64,000 nt of DNA from Alcaligenes ammonioxydans (lineage in GTDB: Bacteria; Pseudomonadota; Gammaproteobacteria; Burkholderiales; Burkholderiaceae_B): assembly GCF_019343455.1 (NCBI RefSeq), contig NZ_CP049362.1, positions 1,364,001 to 1,428,000 on the forward strand. The letters are read 5' to 3'. The position numbers and the translations under genes are program-made. Positions 26,208 to 35,031 of this stretch are shown here, in pieces. The first letter of the stretch is position 1. Every line of letters starts with the position of its first letter. The notes beneath the pieces were generated by a model. The model did not search any database. It was not told the DNA's origin and saw only the letters and a list, made by a program, of their open reading frames with translations.

Positions 26208-27803
26208 ATGACTCCTATATTGGGAATATTACTGGCGACCAGTTTTGTCGCCTCTTTGGTGGCACTGGGCATTCTTGTCTGGGCCGTTGCAAACAAACTG
26301 ATTTTCGTCGGCAAGAACGAGGCTGAAACCATCTTCATGAAAGGGGAGTTGGGCCAGCCTGACGATAGCGCTTCCTTTGGGGAGAAGAGCGAGGCGCAGG
26401 CGCATCGTTTTGACGTGTTGCGTGCCGGCATTGATCGCAGTGGCCGAGGGCCGGTTTTGCTGTTGGTGACGGTCGGAATTACCTGGCTGCTGATAGGCTC
26501 GGTGTTTGGCGTGATGGCATCGCTCAAACTGCACTGGCCCGACTGGCTGGCCGATGTGGCCCAGGTGACGTTTGGACGGGCGCGCACCTTGCACCTGAAT
26601 ATTGTGGCCTATGGCTGGTTGTCGGTGACCGGAATCGGTGTGGCCTTGTGGCTGTTGCCACGCATTTTTCATACGCCCTTGCGACGGCCCAATATGGTGT
26701 ACTTCGGTGCCGCCTTGTGGACCCTGGGGGTCTTGGGCGGCACGCTGGCCGTTGCCAGTGGCTGGTCCGATGGCATTGAGTGGCTGGAGTTCCCCTGGCA
26801 GATCGATATTTTGCTGGCGGTAGGCGGTTTTTTCCTGGCCTGGCCGGCTATTGAAACTGCGGCCAAGCGCAAGTCGCGCCATATCTATGTGTCAGGCTGG
26901 TACTTTCTGGCTGGCATGGTGTGGTTTCCCTTCCTTTTCCTGGTATCGAATATCCCGGGCCTGCACATCGGTGCTCAGCAAGCTACCGTGAACTGGTGGT
27001 TTGCTCACAATGTGCTGGGTCTGTGGTTGACGCCGATGGGCGTGGGGGCGGCGTACTACATCATCCCTAAAATCATTGGCAAGCCCGTGTATTCCTACAA
27101 CGTGTCTTTGCTGGGTTTCTGGAGCCTGGCGCTGTTCTACAGTCAGGTGGGCATGCATCACTTGATGGGGGGGCCGGTGCCGACCTGGGCCGTCACCCTT
27201 TCCGTGGTGCATAGCATCATGATGTTTGTGCCTGTGATTGCGGTAGCCATCAACCAGCACGTCACGGTGGCGCAGAACTTGTGGGCCTTCAAGCAATCCA
27301 TGGCCTTGCGTTTTGTCTGGATTGGCGCACTGATGTACACCCTGTCCTCTTTCCAGGGGTCGCTGGAGGCCATCCGTTCGGTGAACTCGGTGACGCACTT
27401 TACGCATTACACCGTCGGTCACGCCCATCTGGGCGCCTACGGCTTTGTGTCCATGGTGATGTTTGGCACTTTGTATTACATGATGCCGCACATTCTGGGA
27501 CGTCGCTGGCCCTTTCCGGCGCTGATCAAGACCCATTTCTGGCTGGTGACGGCAGGCTTCACGATTTATGTGCTGGCCTTGAGCATTGCCGGGGTCGTGC
27601 AGGGCATGGGTCTGATGGACCCGGGCGCCAGTTTCGGCGAGATCACTCGCAAGATGGTTCCGTATCTGGAGGCCCGCTCGATCGGCGGCACCATGATGAC
27701 CTTGGGTCATTTCATTTTTGCGGCTCACTTTGCCTTGCTGCTGTTGCGCAAAGACACCGCTGTTAATGCGACTCCTACACTTGCTCGGGCAGATGCATCA
27801 TGA
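26208..27803 (+). CDS. ccoN: cbb3-type cytochrome c oxidase catalytic subunit (CcoN-like)
   Basis: A 531-residue inner-membrane subunit of a haem-copper oxidase. Seen ligands are His129 (low-spin haem), His267, His317 and His318 (CuB), and His405/His407 near the haems. Tyr311 lies six residues before the His pair, the spacing of the cross-linked Tyr in CcoN, so it is an oxidase and not a NO reductase. The N-terminus has an extra membrane helix (about 5-27) and a charged linker to residue 80, somewhat like a fused CcoS; this is only a resemblance. It overlaps ccoO by four bases. No CcoG/H/I/S accessory genes lie here. Confidence 0.92.
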   Translation: MTPILGILLATSFVASLVALGILVWAVANKLIFVGKNEAETIFMKGELGQPDDSASFGEKSEAQAHRFDVLRAGIDRSGRGPVLLLVTVGITWLLIGSVFGVMASLKLHWPDWLADVAQVTFGRARTLHLNIVAYGWLSVTGIGVALWLLPRIFHTPLRRPNMVYFGAALWTLGVLGGTLAVASGWSDGIEWLEFPWQIDILLAVGGFFLAWPAIETAAKRKSRHIYVSGWYFLAGMVWFPFLFLVSNIPGLHIGAQQATVNWWFAHNVLGLWLTPMGVGAAYYIIPKIIGKPVYSYNVSLLGFWSLALFYSQVGMHHLMGGPVPTWAVTLSVVHSIMMFVPVIAVAINQHVTVAQNLWAFKQSMALRFVWIGALMYTLSSFQGSLEAIRSVNSVTHFTHYTVGHAHLGAYGFVSMVMFGTLYYMMPHILGRRWPFPALIKTHFWLVTAGFTIYVLALSIAGVVQGMGLMDPGASFGEITRKMVPYLEARSIGGTMMTLGHFIFAAHFALLLLRKDTAVNATPTLARADAS

Positions 27804-28450
27804 ACCGACTCTTACCTTTACTCATCGGAGCCATTGGCGTTTTGCTGCTGGCCACTCTCATGCTGGTGATTCTGCCGGCTTGGCAATTGCGCACCTCGGA
27901 GCCTCCTGCGCCATTGAAGCCCTATACCGTCCAGCAGTTGCAGGGCCGTGATCAGTACGTGGCGAACGGCTGCTTGTACTGTCACAGCCAGCAGCCCCGC
28001 TCGAGCGGTCAGACTCTGTTTGACACCGCCCGTGGCTGGGGGCGTGCTTCTACGCCCGGTGACTATTTTTACGACTCGCCCCACTTGCTGGGAACGATGC
28101 GTACCGGTCCGGACCTGTTCAACGTCGCAGCGCGCATGAAAAGTCGGGATTGGCACTTGACTCACCTGTACCAGCCGCGTGCGATTTTCGACTGGAGCCT
28201 GATGCCATCCTACCCTTATATGTTCGAACTGAAAGCTCAGCTCGAACCGGGCGATGTGCTTGTGCGTCTTCCCGAATCCTTGCAGCCAGAGGGCAAGCAT
28301 GTGGTTGCCCGCCAGGAAGCCCTGGATCTGGTCGAGTATTTGCTGGCCTTGGATCGCACCTACGCGACTACAAGCCAGGAGTTGGATAAACGCGACCGCG
28401 GCTACGACCGCCGCCCTGGCGAGACCTTGATGGACTCGGGCGCTCAATAG
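27800..28450 (+). CDS. ccoO: cbb3-type oxidase monoheme subunit (CcoO-like)
   Basis: A 216-residue membrane-anchored cytochrome c. One helix (about 6-26) anchors it, with the haem site CLYCH at 58-62 followed by SQQPR, and the axial Met segment SLMPSYPYMF. These are CcoO hallmarks (the family usually has GCYNCHSQMIRP). It accepts electrons from a c-type donor and passes them to CcoN. Its start overlaps the ccoN stop (ATGA). Confidence 0.93.
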   Translation: MNRLLPLLIGAIGVLLLATLMLVILPAWQLRTSEPPAPLKPYTVQQLQGRDQYVANGCLYCHSQQPRSSGQTLFDTARGWGRASTPGDYFYDSPHLLGTMRTGPDLFNVAARMKSRDWHLTHLYQPRAIFDWSLMPSYPYMFELKAQLEPGDVLVRLPESLQPEGKHVVARQEALDLVEYLLALDRTYATTSQELDKRDRGYDRRPGETLMDSGAQ

Positions 28451-28458
28451 GACATGTC

Positions 28459-29268
28459 ATGACAAAGAAAAAAGATTCGAGTTCGCCTCTGGTCGAGAAT
28501 ATTGACCCTAGTTTTGAGCCATGGGAGCCACCGCGTCCCATTCCGATTTTTCTGCTGGCCGTGCTGGTGGCGCTGGCCTTGGCGGGCGTGGGCCTTTATC
28601 TGCATGATCTGGCCCCGCATGCCGCGCCAGATGAGTCCACTGTCATCGGCTCTCACGGCGGTGGTACGCCAGTCGTGCCGGCAATGGCTGCTTCAAGGGA
28701 TGCACCGGTGCTGGTGCATTCGGGGCAGGGCAGTGTGTGGAGCTGCGCCTCCTGTCACGGTGAGGCGGGTGAAGGCGCGGGTATCACCCCTCGTCTGGCC
28801 GGTATTTCAGAGGCATATCTGCTCAAGCAGCTCGAGGATTTTGCCAGTGGCGCACGTTTGAATGAGTCCATGCAGTATGTGGCTCGTGGCTTGCAACCGG
28901 CGGATATGAAAGAGCTGGCCAGCTACTACGCCAAGCTGCCTGTCCCCGCTATTGCAGTACCCAGTTCGGACGCGGATCTGGCGCGTGGGCAGGCCTTGTT
29001 CCAGAAAGGAGACTGGAAGCAGAACGTGCCCGCCTGCATCAGCTGTCACGGCAGCCAAGGTGAAGGGGTAGGGGCTGCGTTCCCGCCGCTGGCGGCTCAA
29101 CAGGCGGACTACCTGTTCAGTCAGCTGTCGGCCTGGAAAGGCGGTCATCGTCACAATTCGCCGCAAACGCTGATGGATGATATTGCCTCGCGCCTGTCCT
29201 ACGAGGACCTGTATGCGGTTTCCTACTACGCCGCCTCCTTGCCAGCCCCTGGCACGCAGGCGAAATAA
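28459..29268 (+). CDS. Membrane-anchored diheme cytochrome c (CcoP position)
   Basis: A 269-residue protein with one membrane helix at about 29-48 and two class I cytochrome domains, with haem sites CASCH (96-100) and CISCH (193-197). It sits in the CcoP place of the operon and has the same architecture, but each domain resembles the soluble c4 type (GEAGEGAGITPRLAG; GSQGEGVGAAFPPLA) more than classic CcoP. It would carry electrons from the TsdA-like enzyme or a soluble cytochrome to CcoO. AGGA lies six bases before its ATG. Confidence 0.9.
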   Translation: MTKKKDSSSPLVENIDPSFEPWEPPRPIPIFLLAVLVALALAGVGLYLHDLAPHAAPDESTVIGSHGGGTPVVPAMAASRDAPVLVHSGQGSVWSCASCHGEAGEGAGITPRLAGISEAYLLKQLEDFASGARLNESMQYVARGLQPADMKELASYYAKLPVPAIAVPSSDADLARGQALFQKGDWKQNVPACISCHGSQGEGVGAAFPPLAAQQADYLFSQLSAWKGGHRHNSPQTLMDDIASRLSYEDLYAVSYYAASLPAPGTQAK

Positions 29269-29289
29269 GATCAGAACAGAGAGTTTTTT

Positions 29290-30378
29290 ATGAAAGATAC
29301 GCAAGAGCAGGGTCGTGGCAAACCCGTCATGTCGGGCGGACGCAGACTGGCCTGGGGGGCCGGTATAGGGGTATTGCTGTTTGCCATCGGATATGGTCTG
29401 AACGCCAGGGGCTGGTTGTCTTTTTCCCTGGGCTCGCCCGATTCGGCGACGATTAAGGTGGGCGATGTCGGTTACAGCCGTGAGGCCATGCAAGCCGATC
29501 GAGAGGCGCAAAGCAAGGACAAGCTCGCGGTCACGGCGGGAATGCCGGTGGGCCCGGACGGCTACTTTGTGCCGCCTGCCGAGAGCAGCATTCCCGACAC
29601 ACCATACGGGGAAGCCGTTCGGCGTGGACAACAGATTTTTATGGAAACCTCCACGACAGTGTCGGATCACGTGGGCAACACACTGGCCTGTGTGAACTGC
29701 CACCTGGATGCCGGGCGCCGTGAGCATTCAGCGCCCATGTGGGGGGCTTATGTCAGCTACCCGGCGTACCGTTCCAAGACCAAGGCCATCAGTACCCTGG
29801 AAGATCGCATTATTGGTTGTTTTACCTATTCGATGAATGCCCAGGCTTCTTCTACGGGCGTGGCGCCACCGGCAGGCAGCGACGTCTACCGTGATTTGAT
29901 GACCTATATGTACTGGATGTCTGACGGGGCGCCGACCGGTCAGAAGTTGCCTGGCGCCGGCTTTCCCAAGGTGAAAAAGACGGAGCTGGGCTATGACGTC
30001 GCGCGGGGTAAAGAGGTTTACACCAATAATTGTGTGCTGTGTCACGCGGTGGATGGTCAGGGACAGAAGGATGCTGAAAGTGGCGTGGTCTTCCCGCCTT
30101 TATGGGGGAATAACTCCTACAACTGGGGAGCGGGGATGGCACGTATTGATACGGCAGCGGGTTTCATCAAGGCCAATATGCCTTTGGGTAAACCATTTTC
30201 CCTGACCGATCAAGAAGCCTGGGATGTTGCCGCTTACATCAACAGTCATGAGCGTCCCAAAGATCCTCGTCAGACAGGGACGCTGGAGCAGGCTCGCGTG
30301 GAATTTCACGATGGAGAGGAAAGCTACTACGGCAAGAAAGTGAACGGCCTTGTGTTGGGTGGGGGCGTGGACAAGTAA
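29290..30378 (+). CDS. tsdA: Thiosulfate dehydrogenase TsdA-like diheme cytochrome c
   Basis: A 362-residue periplasmic diheme cytochrome with an N-terminal membrane anchor (about 18-38). Haem 1 is CVNCHLDAGR (134-138), and Cys177 in LEDRIIGCFTYSMN matches the unusual axial cysteine of TsdA. Haem 2 is CVLCH (248-252). The closing NMPLGKPFSLTDQEAWDVA is also TsdA-like. TsdA joins two thiosulfates into tetrathionate (or the reverse). The N-terminal anchor, rather than a cleaved signal, would fix it beside the oxidase encoded upstream. It is last in the operon; no terminator was seen after it. Confidence 0.88.
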   Translation: MKDTQEQGRGKPVMSGGRRLAWGAGIGVLLFAIGYGLNARGWLSFSLGSPDSATIKVGDVGYSREAMQADREAQSKDKLAVTAGMPVGPDGYFVPPAESSIPDTPYGEAVRRGQQIFMETSTTVSDHVGNTLACVNCHLDAGRREHSAPMWGAYVSYPAYRSKTKAISTLEDRIIGCFTYSMNAQASSTGVAPPAGSDVYRDLMTYMYWMSDGAPTGQKLPGAGFPKVKKTELGYDVARGKEVYTNNCVLCHAVDGQGQKDAESGVVFPPLWGNNSYNWGAGMARIDTAAGFIKANMPLGKPFSLTDQEAWDVAAYINSHERPKDPRQTGTLEQARVEFHDGEESYYGKKVNGLVLGGGVDK

Positions 30379-30712
30379 ATGTTGGGCTGTTGGAAAGCGA
30401 GGTCGTAGGACGCCGGTACTGGGGATTTGCCGATTGATTGCTTCCTTGGACCCATAAGCAAAGTAATTGGGCAGCGGTTTGTGCCGTAAACACCCAATGA
30501 AATCAGGTCGATGGATGTTATGCACAAGCAGTTATCGGCAGTTGCAGCATCCGGCTGTCCAGTGACCTTGATGGACTGGGCTGAAAAGCACCCCATTAAA
30601 CGGCGGATTATCCAGCATATGGTTGTTATTAATATCATAAAGAGATAAAAACCATACCTTATCTGCTTGGCACTCGCCGACCTGTTCCAACTTTTTTGAC
30701 CTCTTTTTTCGA
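30379..30712. other. Intergenic stretch after tsdA with nothing recognised
   Basis: The 334 bases before the lipoprotein gene carry no supported gene and no clear terminator. The last 120 bases become A+T-rich and probably contain the lipoprotein promoter. Confidence 0.5.
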
Positions 30713-31162
30713 ATGATTCCCTTTAAACAACTTGGCATCTGCGCCTTTGCTCTCGTGCTGGCAGGCTGTGCCGCACATCGGGCTCCTTCCCGCTTTGAGG
30801 GCAAACCTGTATCGGAAGCCGTGAACGCCATGCCCAAACGTTTGCAACAGTCTGGAATAACCAACGATGGCAAACCCTACTATTACTGGATATTTGACGA
30901 AGTTGAAACGGTGACATTCACAGATAGCTACGCCTATCACAACACCGATCGGCCTGGTATGACCACAGGCCTGTATTTTTATGAACGCGAACTGCCTCGC
31001 AAGTGCTCTGTGGTAGTGGTGTATGACGAAGCCACGCAAATCGTGACCGACTTCCAGGTCAATAAAACCCGCAACGCCAAATGCCGGAAAATGGAATCGT
31101 ATCTGGACGGCAGCGCCTACAAACCCGGCTTTCTGCTGCAGTTCAAAGATCCTCTGCGTTAG
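30713..31162 (+). CDS. Small outer-membrane or periplasmic lipoprotein of unknown function
   Basis: A 149-residue lipoprotein. The signal peptide ends in the lipobox LAGC (Cys19). The mature part has a region rich in Tyr and acidic residues (YYYWIFDEVETVTFTDSY) and two further cysteines (KCSVVV and AKCRKM) that could pair. No family is recognised. It is transcribed alone between the tsdA operon and the convergent phosphatase gene. Confidence 0.7.
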   Translation: MIPFKQLGICAFALVLAGCAAHRAPSRFEGKPVSEAVNAMPKRLQQSGITNDGKPYYYWIFDEVETVTFTDSYAYHNTDRPGMTTGLYFYERELPRKCSVVVVYDEATQIVTDFQVNKTRNAKCRKMESYLDGSAYKPGFLLQFKDPLR

Positions 31163-31306
31163 AGACATCATTACAGACAGCAGAGTTAGGGCGATGTCTT
31201 GATGGGGTGGTCATCCGCCTGTTCTTTTCTAGGGGATGACCGATGTTCAAGCCGGTGCAGAGACAGCGTGAGGGAAGAAGCCCGCACCAGCATTGACGAA
31301 AAACGC

Positions 31307-31981
31307 CTACAAAGCCACCAAGCGCTTCAAGTCCAGCAAGGTGAAATGCCCATGATCCAGCCACCCGCCGGTATCAATGAAAAACACATTGCCCAATTGC
31401 CGCATTTTGTGCGTTGTCTGGTGCCCATGCACCAAGGCTCGCACGCCACTGACCAGACCGTCGTAGCCCGTCACATAGCGGTCTCTGGACCACATGCAAA
31501 CATAGCGGTCATTGGCATCGAAAGCCTGGGTATGGATGTGTTGCCAGTCTTCGTAGGGGAAGTCGGCATGCACCATACCCACTAAACCCAGGGGCGTTTC
31601 AATTTCCATTGCCAAAGGCAGGGCTTGCAGGCGTTGCGCGATAAGGGATTGTTCGTCCGGTGTGCAGTCGTCCAGCCATAGCCCGCCATGCACACGATGG
31701 TCTACTTCTTGAATCGCTTGTCCAATCGCCCGCCGCCAGGTCAGTTGTTCGTGATTGCCACAAATTGCGTGAAACCAGGGCAGGTCAAGCCAGTCTAGAA
31801 CCTGGTGCGACTCCGGGCCGCGATCTACCAAGTCCCCCACTGAAAAAAGCCGGTCCTTGGAGGGATTAAACCGAATCCGTTCTAAAGACTTCTTCAGCTT
31901 GGTGAAGCAACCGTGAATATCTCCCACGGCAATATCGCGTCCCAAGGTATTTGGCTTAAAGCGGGCTACATGCATTGTCAT
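31307..31981 (-). CDS. PPP-type metallophosphatase (PrpA/PrpB-like)
   Basis: A 224-residue metallophosphoesterase of the serine/threonine phosphatase type. The metal-binding motifs are complete: GDIHGC, GDLVDRG and GNHEQ, with later His residues in MVHADF and HGHQTTH. Proteins of this group remove phosphate from proteins or small phosphoesters; the target is not known. The start at 31981 is chosen because the family begins just before the first motif; the longer frame has no support. Confidence 0.9.
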   Translation of the reverse strand: MTMHVARFKPNTLGRDIAVGDIHGCFTKLKKSLERIRFNPSKDRLFSVGDLVDRGPESHQVLDWLDLPWFHAICGNHEQLTWRRAIGQAIQEVDHRVHGGLWLDDCTPDEQSLIAQRLQALPLAMEIETPLGLVGMVHADFPYEDWQHIHTQAFDANDRYVCMWSRDRYVTGYDGLVSGVRALVHGHQTTHKMRQLGNVFFIDTGGWLDHGHFTLLDLKRLVAL

Positions 31982-32241
31982 GTTCGGGCTGGGTGATACG
32001 TGCCCATCACGGTACTCATAGCCGGGACTGGAGTCAAGAAAGGCACGGCCTGGCGTAACCTTGCGTGTTGGACAAGCGGTCACGCCCGCCAGGCATCCGG
32101 GTAGCGTCAGGGTTGATCGGCCTGCTTCCGATAAACCTTAGTCTGAGCAGACTACGCGATGGGACAAGCAGACCGTGTTGGATGGCTTGGTCTAAAATCC
32201 CTGGAGCTTACTATTTTTTCTCTCTGAATTCCGAGGTTTTC

Positions 32242-33375
32242 ATGTCTCACACCAATACGCCTGTTGATCCGGACGGCCTGCTTGAGTATTCGGTGGTCTA
32301 CACCGATCGCGCGCTAAACCACATGTCGAAAACCTTCCAGGAAGTGATGCGCGAAATCTCTCGCACGCTCAAGCTGGTCTATCAGGCTCACTCGGCGATT
32401 GTGGTGCCGGGCAGCGGGTCGTTCGGCATGGAGGCGGTCGCCCGTCAGTTTGCGACTAATCGCAAGTGCATGGTGATTCGTAACGGCTGGTTCAGCTACC
32501 GATGGACGCAGATTTTCGATATGGGCTCCATCCCTGCCAGCACGACGGTTCTGAAAGCTCGTCCGATCGAGCCAGGGACGCAGGCGGCCTACGCGCCTGC
32601 GCCTGTCGAGGAAGTGATCGCCGCGATTCAGGCTGAAAAGCCGGCCCTGGTGTTTGCCCCGCATGTGGAGACGGCCTCGGGCATTATGCTGCCAGATGAC
32701 TATATGCGTCAGGTAGCAGATGCGGTGCATGCGGTCGGCGGACTGTTTGTGCTGGATTGCATTGCCTCTGGCACCGTCTGGGTGGATATGAAGCATGTGG
32801 GCGTGGATGTCTTGATTAGCGCGCCACAAAAAGGTTGGACCGGTTCAGCGTGTTGCGGCCTGGTGATGTTGAGCGAGCGGGCTCGTCAGCACATTGACAG
32901 TACAACCAGCACCAGTTTTGTCTGCGATCTGCGCAAGTGGCTGCAGATTATGGAAACCTATGAAAATGGGGCTCACGCCTACCACGCGACTTTGCCTACG
33001 GATTCGTTGAAGGTTCTGCAAGAGGCGATGGCCGAGACCGAAGCGCTGGGTTTTGACTGGGTCCGCAATCGTCAGCTTGAGCTGGGTCGCAAAGTGCGCG
33101 CTCTGTTGAGTGAGCACGGTTTTCGCAGCGTGGCCGCGCCGGGTTTTGAGGCCCCGGGCGTTGTCGTGTGCTACACCACGGACGACGGGATTCATTCGGC
33201 GGCGAAGTTTGCCAAGGCTGGCTTGCAAGCGGCGTCGGGCGTGCCTTTGCAGTGTGATGAACCTGCCGATTTCAAGACTTTCCGCATTGGTTTGTTTGGC
33301 CTGGACAAGCTGACTCATATCGAGCGTTCTGTAGAACGCTTGGCCCAAGCCCTGGATGCCATTGAGGCGCAGTAA
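32242..33375 (+). CDS. Class V aminotransferase (alanine/serine-glyoxylate or phosphonate type)
   Basis: A 377-residue PLP enzyme. The PLP lysine is in SAPQKGWTG. Other family marks are the GSGSFGMEAV region that holds the phosphate, the VFAPHVETASGIMLP segment and LDCIASGT with the Asp that touches PLP. Enzymes of this group transfer amino groups between alanine, serine or 2-aminoethylphosphonate and glyoxylate or pyruvate. The exact substrate is uncertain. CGAGG lies upstream of the ATG. It stands alone. Confidence 0.88.
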   Translation: MSHTNTPVDPDGLLEYSVVYTDRALNHMSKTFQEVMREISRTLKLVYQAHSAIVVPGSGSFGMEAVARQFATNRKCMVIRNGWFSYRWTQIFDMGSIPASTTVLKARPIEPGTQAAYAPAPVEEVIAAIQAEKPALVFAPHVETASGIMLPDDYMRQVADAVHAVGGLFVLDCIASGTVWVDMKHVGVDVLISAPQKGWTGSACCGLVMLSERARQHIDSTTSTSFVCDLRKWLQIMETYENGAHAYHATLPTDSLKVLQEAMAETEALGFDWVRNRQLELGRKVRALLSEHGFRSVAAPGFEAPGVVVCYTTDDGIHSAAKFAKAGLQAASGVPLQCDEPADFKTFRIGLFGLDKLTHIERSVERLAQALDAIEAQ

Positions 33376-33408
33376 GGCGTGGGTGCACACCTTTTTTGCC
33401 CCCATGAA

Positions 33409-33432
33409 AAGGGAGCCGCGAGAGGCTCCCTT
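33409..33432 (-). terminator. Terminator between convergent genes
   Basis: AAGGGAGCC pairs with GGCTCCCTT around GCGAGA. The minus strand reads into TTTT, so it mainly serves the efflux-related operon ending at 33546. Confidence 0.6.
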
Positions 33433-33545
33433 CGTGGATGACTGGGCTCGGCCGGAGCCCCTGCCCCGATTGACTGGGCCGGCATTCGAGGCAGGCCCAG
33501 CCGGATGGCAGGGTTGGCCAGCCGCCGCTGCTTAAGATTGAGGGT

Positions 33546-35027
33546 TTAGGGCTCTTTGGGCGCCTGGTTGAGTTCACCCATGGCAAAAGCGAGATTGACG
33601 GAGCCCACCAGCCCTGCCGTATGGGCCAGAGTCTGGGCCTCCTGGGCGCCCAGCAGCCCCGTGTGGGCTTCGGTCAGCAAGGTCATGCCGGTCAGACCTT
33701 CCTGATAAGACTCCAGCGCGCCCTGGTAGGTGATCTGGGCGGCCTCGACCAGACTGCTGGCGGCCTGGTGGGATTCCAGAGCTGCGCGCAAGGCATCGGC
33801 GGCGATGATCAGTTGCTTGTAGGCATCCTGCTCGGTCTTGACGACACGTTCGCGCGCAGTGTCAGCGCGTAACTGGGCTTCGCGCACTTGCTTGTTGCGC
33901 AATCCTGCATCGTAAAGCGGGATGCTTAAGGCCAGCACGGCCCCCCGGGAGGAGGCTTGGGGGCTGATCTCTGGCAGGCTGCCGACGCTCAGTGAGCCCA
34001 TGCGCTTGGACATGAAGCCCATGAGTGCCAATTTGGGCATGAAGCTCGCTTCGGCAGATTCGATGCCCGCCAGACTGGCTTGATGCGCGGCTTGCAATGC
34101 CTGAACATCAGGGCGCTGTGCAATGGCTTTTTTCAGGATTGCGTTGCCGGGAATGTCCAGGTCTTCCGGCAAGGGCCGCGAGGCGCTGTCCGCGACCGAA
34201 AGCTCCGCCTCGGGCGACAGGCCAATGGCCCCCAATAACGTCTGATAGGACTGCCGTGCCAGTGTGCTGGCATTGACGTGATGCAAACGGGCCTGTGCCT
34301 TGAGTTGCCGCGCCTGGGCCACTTCGATCTGGGTGCCCAGGCCATTGCGTTGCCGCTCCAGAGCAATGTCTTCGATCAAGGTGGCATTTTTCAGACCTTG
34401 AGCAGAGATGCGCGCGCGCTGACGGGCCGAGTTGTAGTTGAAATAGCTGATGGACACCTCGGCAATAACGGCCTGGTGGACACCGCTGAAGGTGATCCGG
34501 CTGGCCATGGCCAGTTTGTCCGCCGCCTTTTGCAAGGCTGCCCGCTTGCCAAAATCGAACAGCAGCCATTTCAAGGTAAGCGAAGGGACGGCACCACTTA
34601 AATGGGTGTCGTAGTCCACATCGATTTCTCTGCCCAGAATGTGAACACTGTCATCCCGATCACTGCGTATATAGCCGCCCACCACACTGGCAGAAATAAG
34701 CGGCAGGTAGGCGCTTTGCACCATGCCGGCGGCTTCCGCAGCTTGCTGGGCCTCGCCCCAGGCGATACGGGTGCTGGGATTGAGGCGTTGCGCCAGATCG
34801 ATCAGTTCAGGCAGGCTGTATTCGTGACCCGCCCGGATCGTAGGGATGGGCTGGCTGGACTCGGGGCCCGGCTCGTTGGCCAGTGTCAGTCGGGGCGGCT
34901 CAGGGGCATCCTGGCCGGAGGCGGGTGAAGCGACGGACCGATGATCCGGAGCCGCACAGGCCGTCAGGATCAGGACGGCGGTCACGCTCAGGCTAAGACG
35001 CAGAGCAGGCAAACAAGACATAAACAT
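33546..35027 (-). CDS. TolC/MdtP-like outer-membrane efflux lipoprotein
   Basis: A 493-residue outer-membrane factor with a lipobox (LTAC near residue 23). It has the two repeated coiled-coil regions of the TolC family, with family stretches LIDLAQRLNPSTRIAW, LTLKWLLFDFGKR and LALSIPLYDAGLR. It forms the outer-membrane tunnel of a tripartite pump. In E. coli the matching MdtP sits beside MdtN and MdtO. Here the MdtN/MdtO-like genes are 4 kb away in the opposite direction. It is last in a four-gene minus-strand run, four bases after the MarC gene. Confidence 0.88.
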   Translation of the reverse strand: MFMSCLPALRLSLSVTAVLILTACAAPDHRSVASPASGQDAPEPPRLTLANEPGPESSQPIPTIRAGHEYSLPELIDLAQRLNPSTRIAWGEAQQAAEAAGMVQSAYLPLISASVVGGYIRSDRDDSVHILGREIDVDYDTHLSGAVPSLTLKWLLFDFGKRAALQKAADKLAMASRITFSGVHQAVIAEVSISYFNYNSARQRARISAQGLKNATLIEDIALERQRNGLGTQIEVAQARQLKAQARLHHVNASTLARQSYQTLLGAIGLSPEAELSVADSASRPLPEDLDIPGNAILKKAIAQRPDVQALQAAHQASLAGIESAEASFMPKLALMGFMSKRMGSLSVGSLPEISPQASSRGAVLALSIPLYDAGLRNKQVREAQLRADTARERVVKTEQDAYKQLIIAADALRAALESHQAASSLVEAAQITYQGALESYQEGLTGMTLLTEAHTGLLGAQEAQTLAHTAGLVGSVNLAFAMGELNQAPKEP

Positions 35028-35031
35028 ACAC

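Noticed and set aside
26208..27803. Nitric oxide reductase identity for the haem-copper subunit
   Set aside because: The Tyr six residues before the His pair and the CcoO-like neighbour fit a cbb3-type oxidase better.
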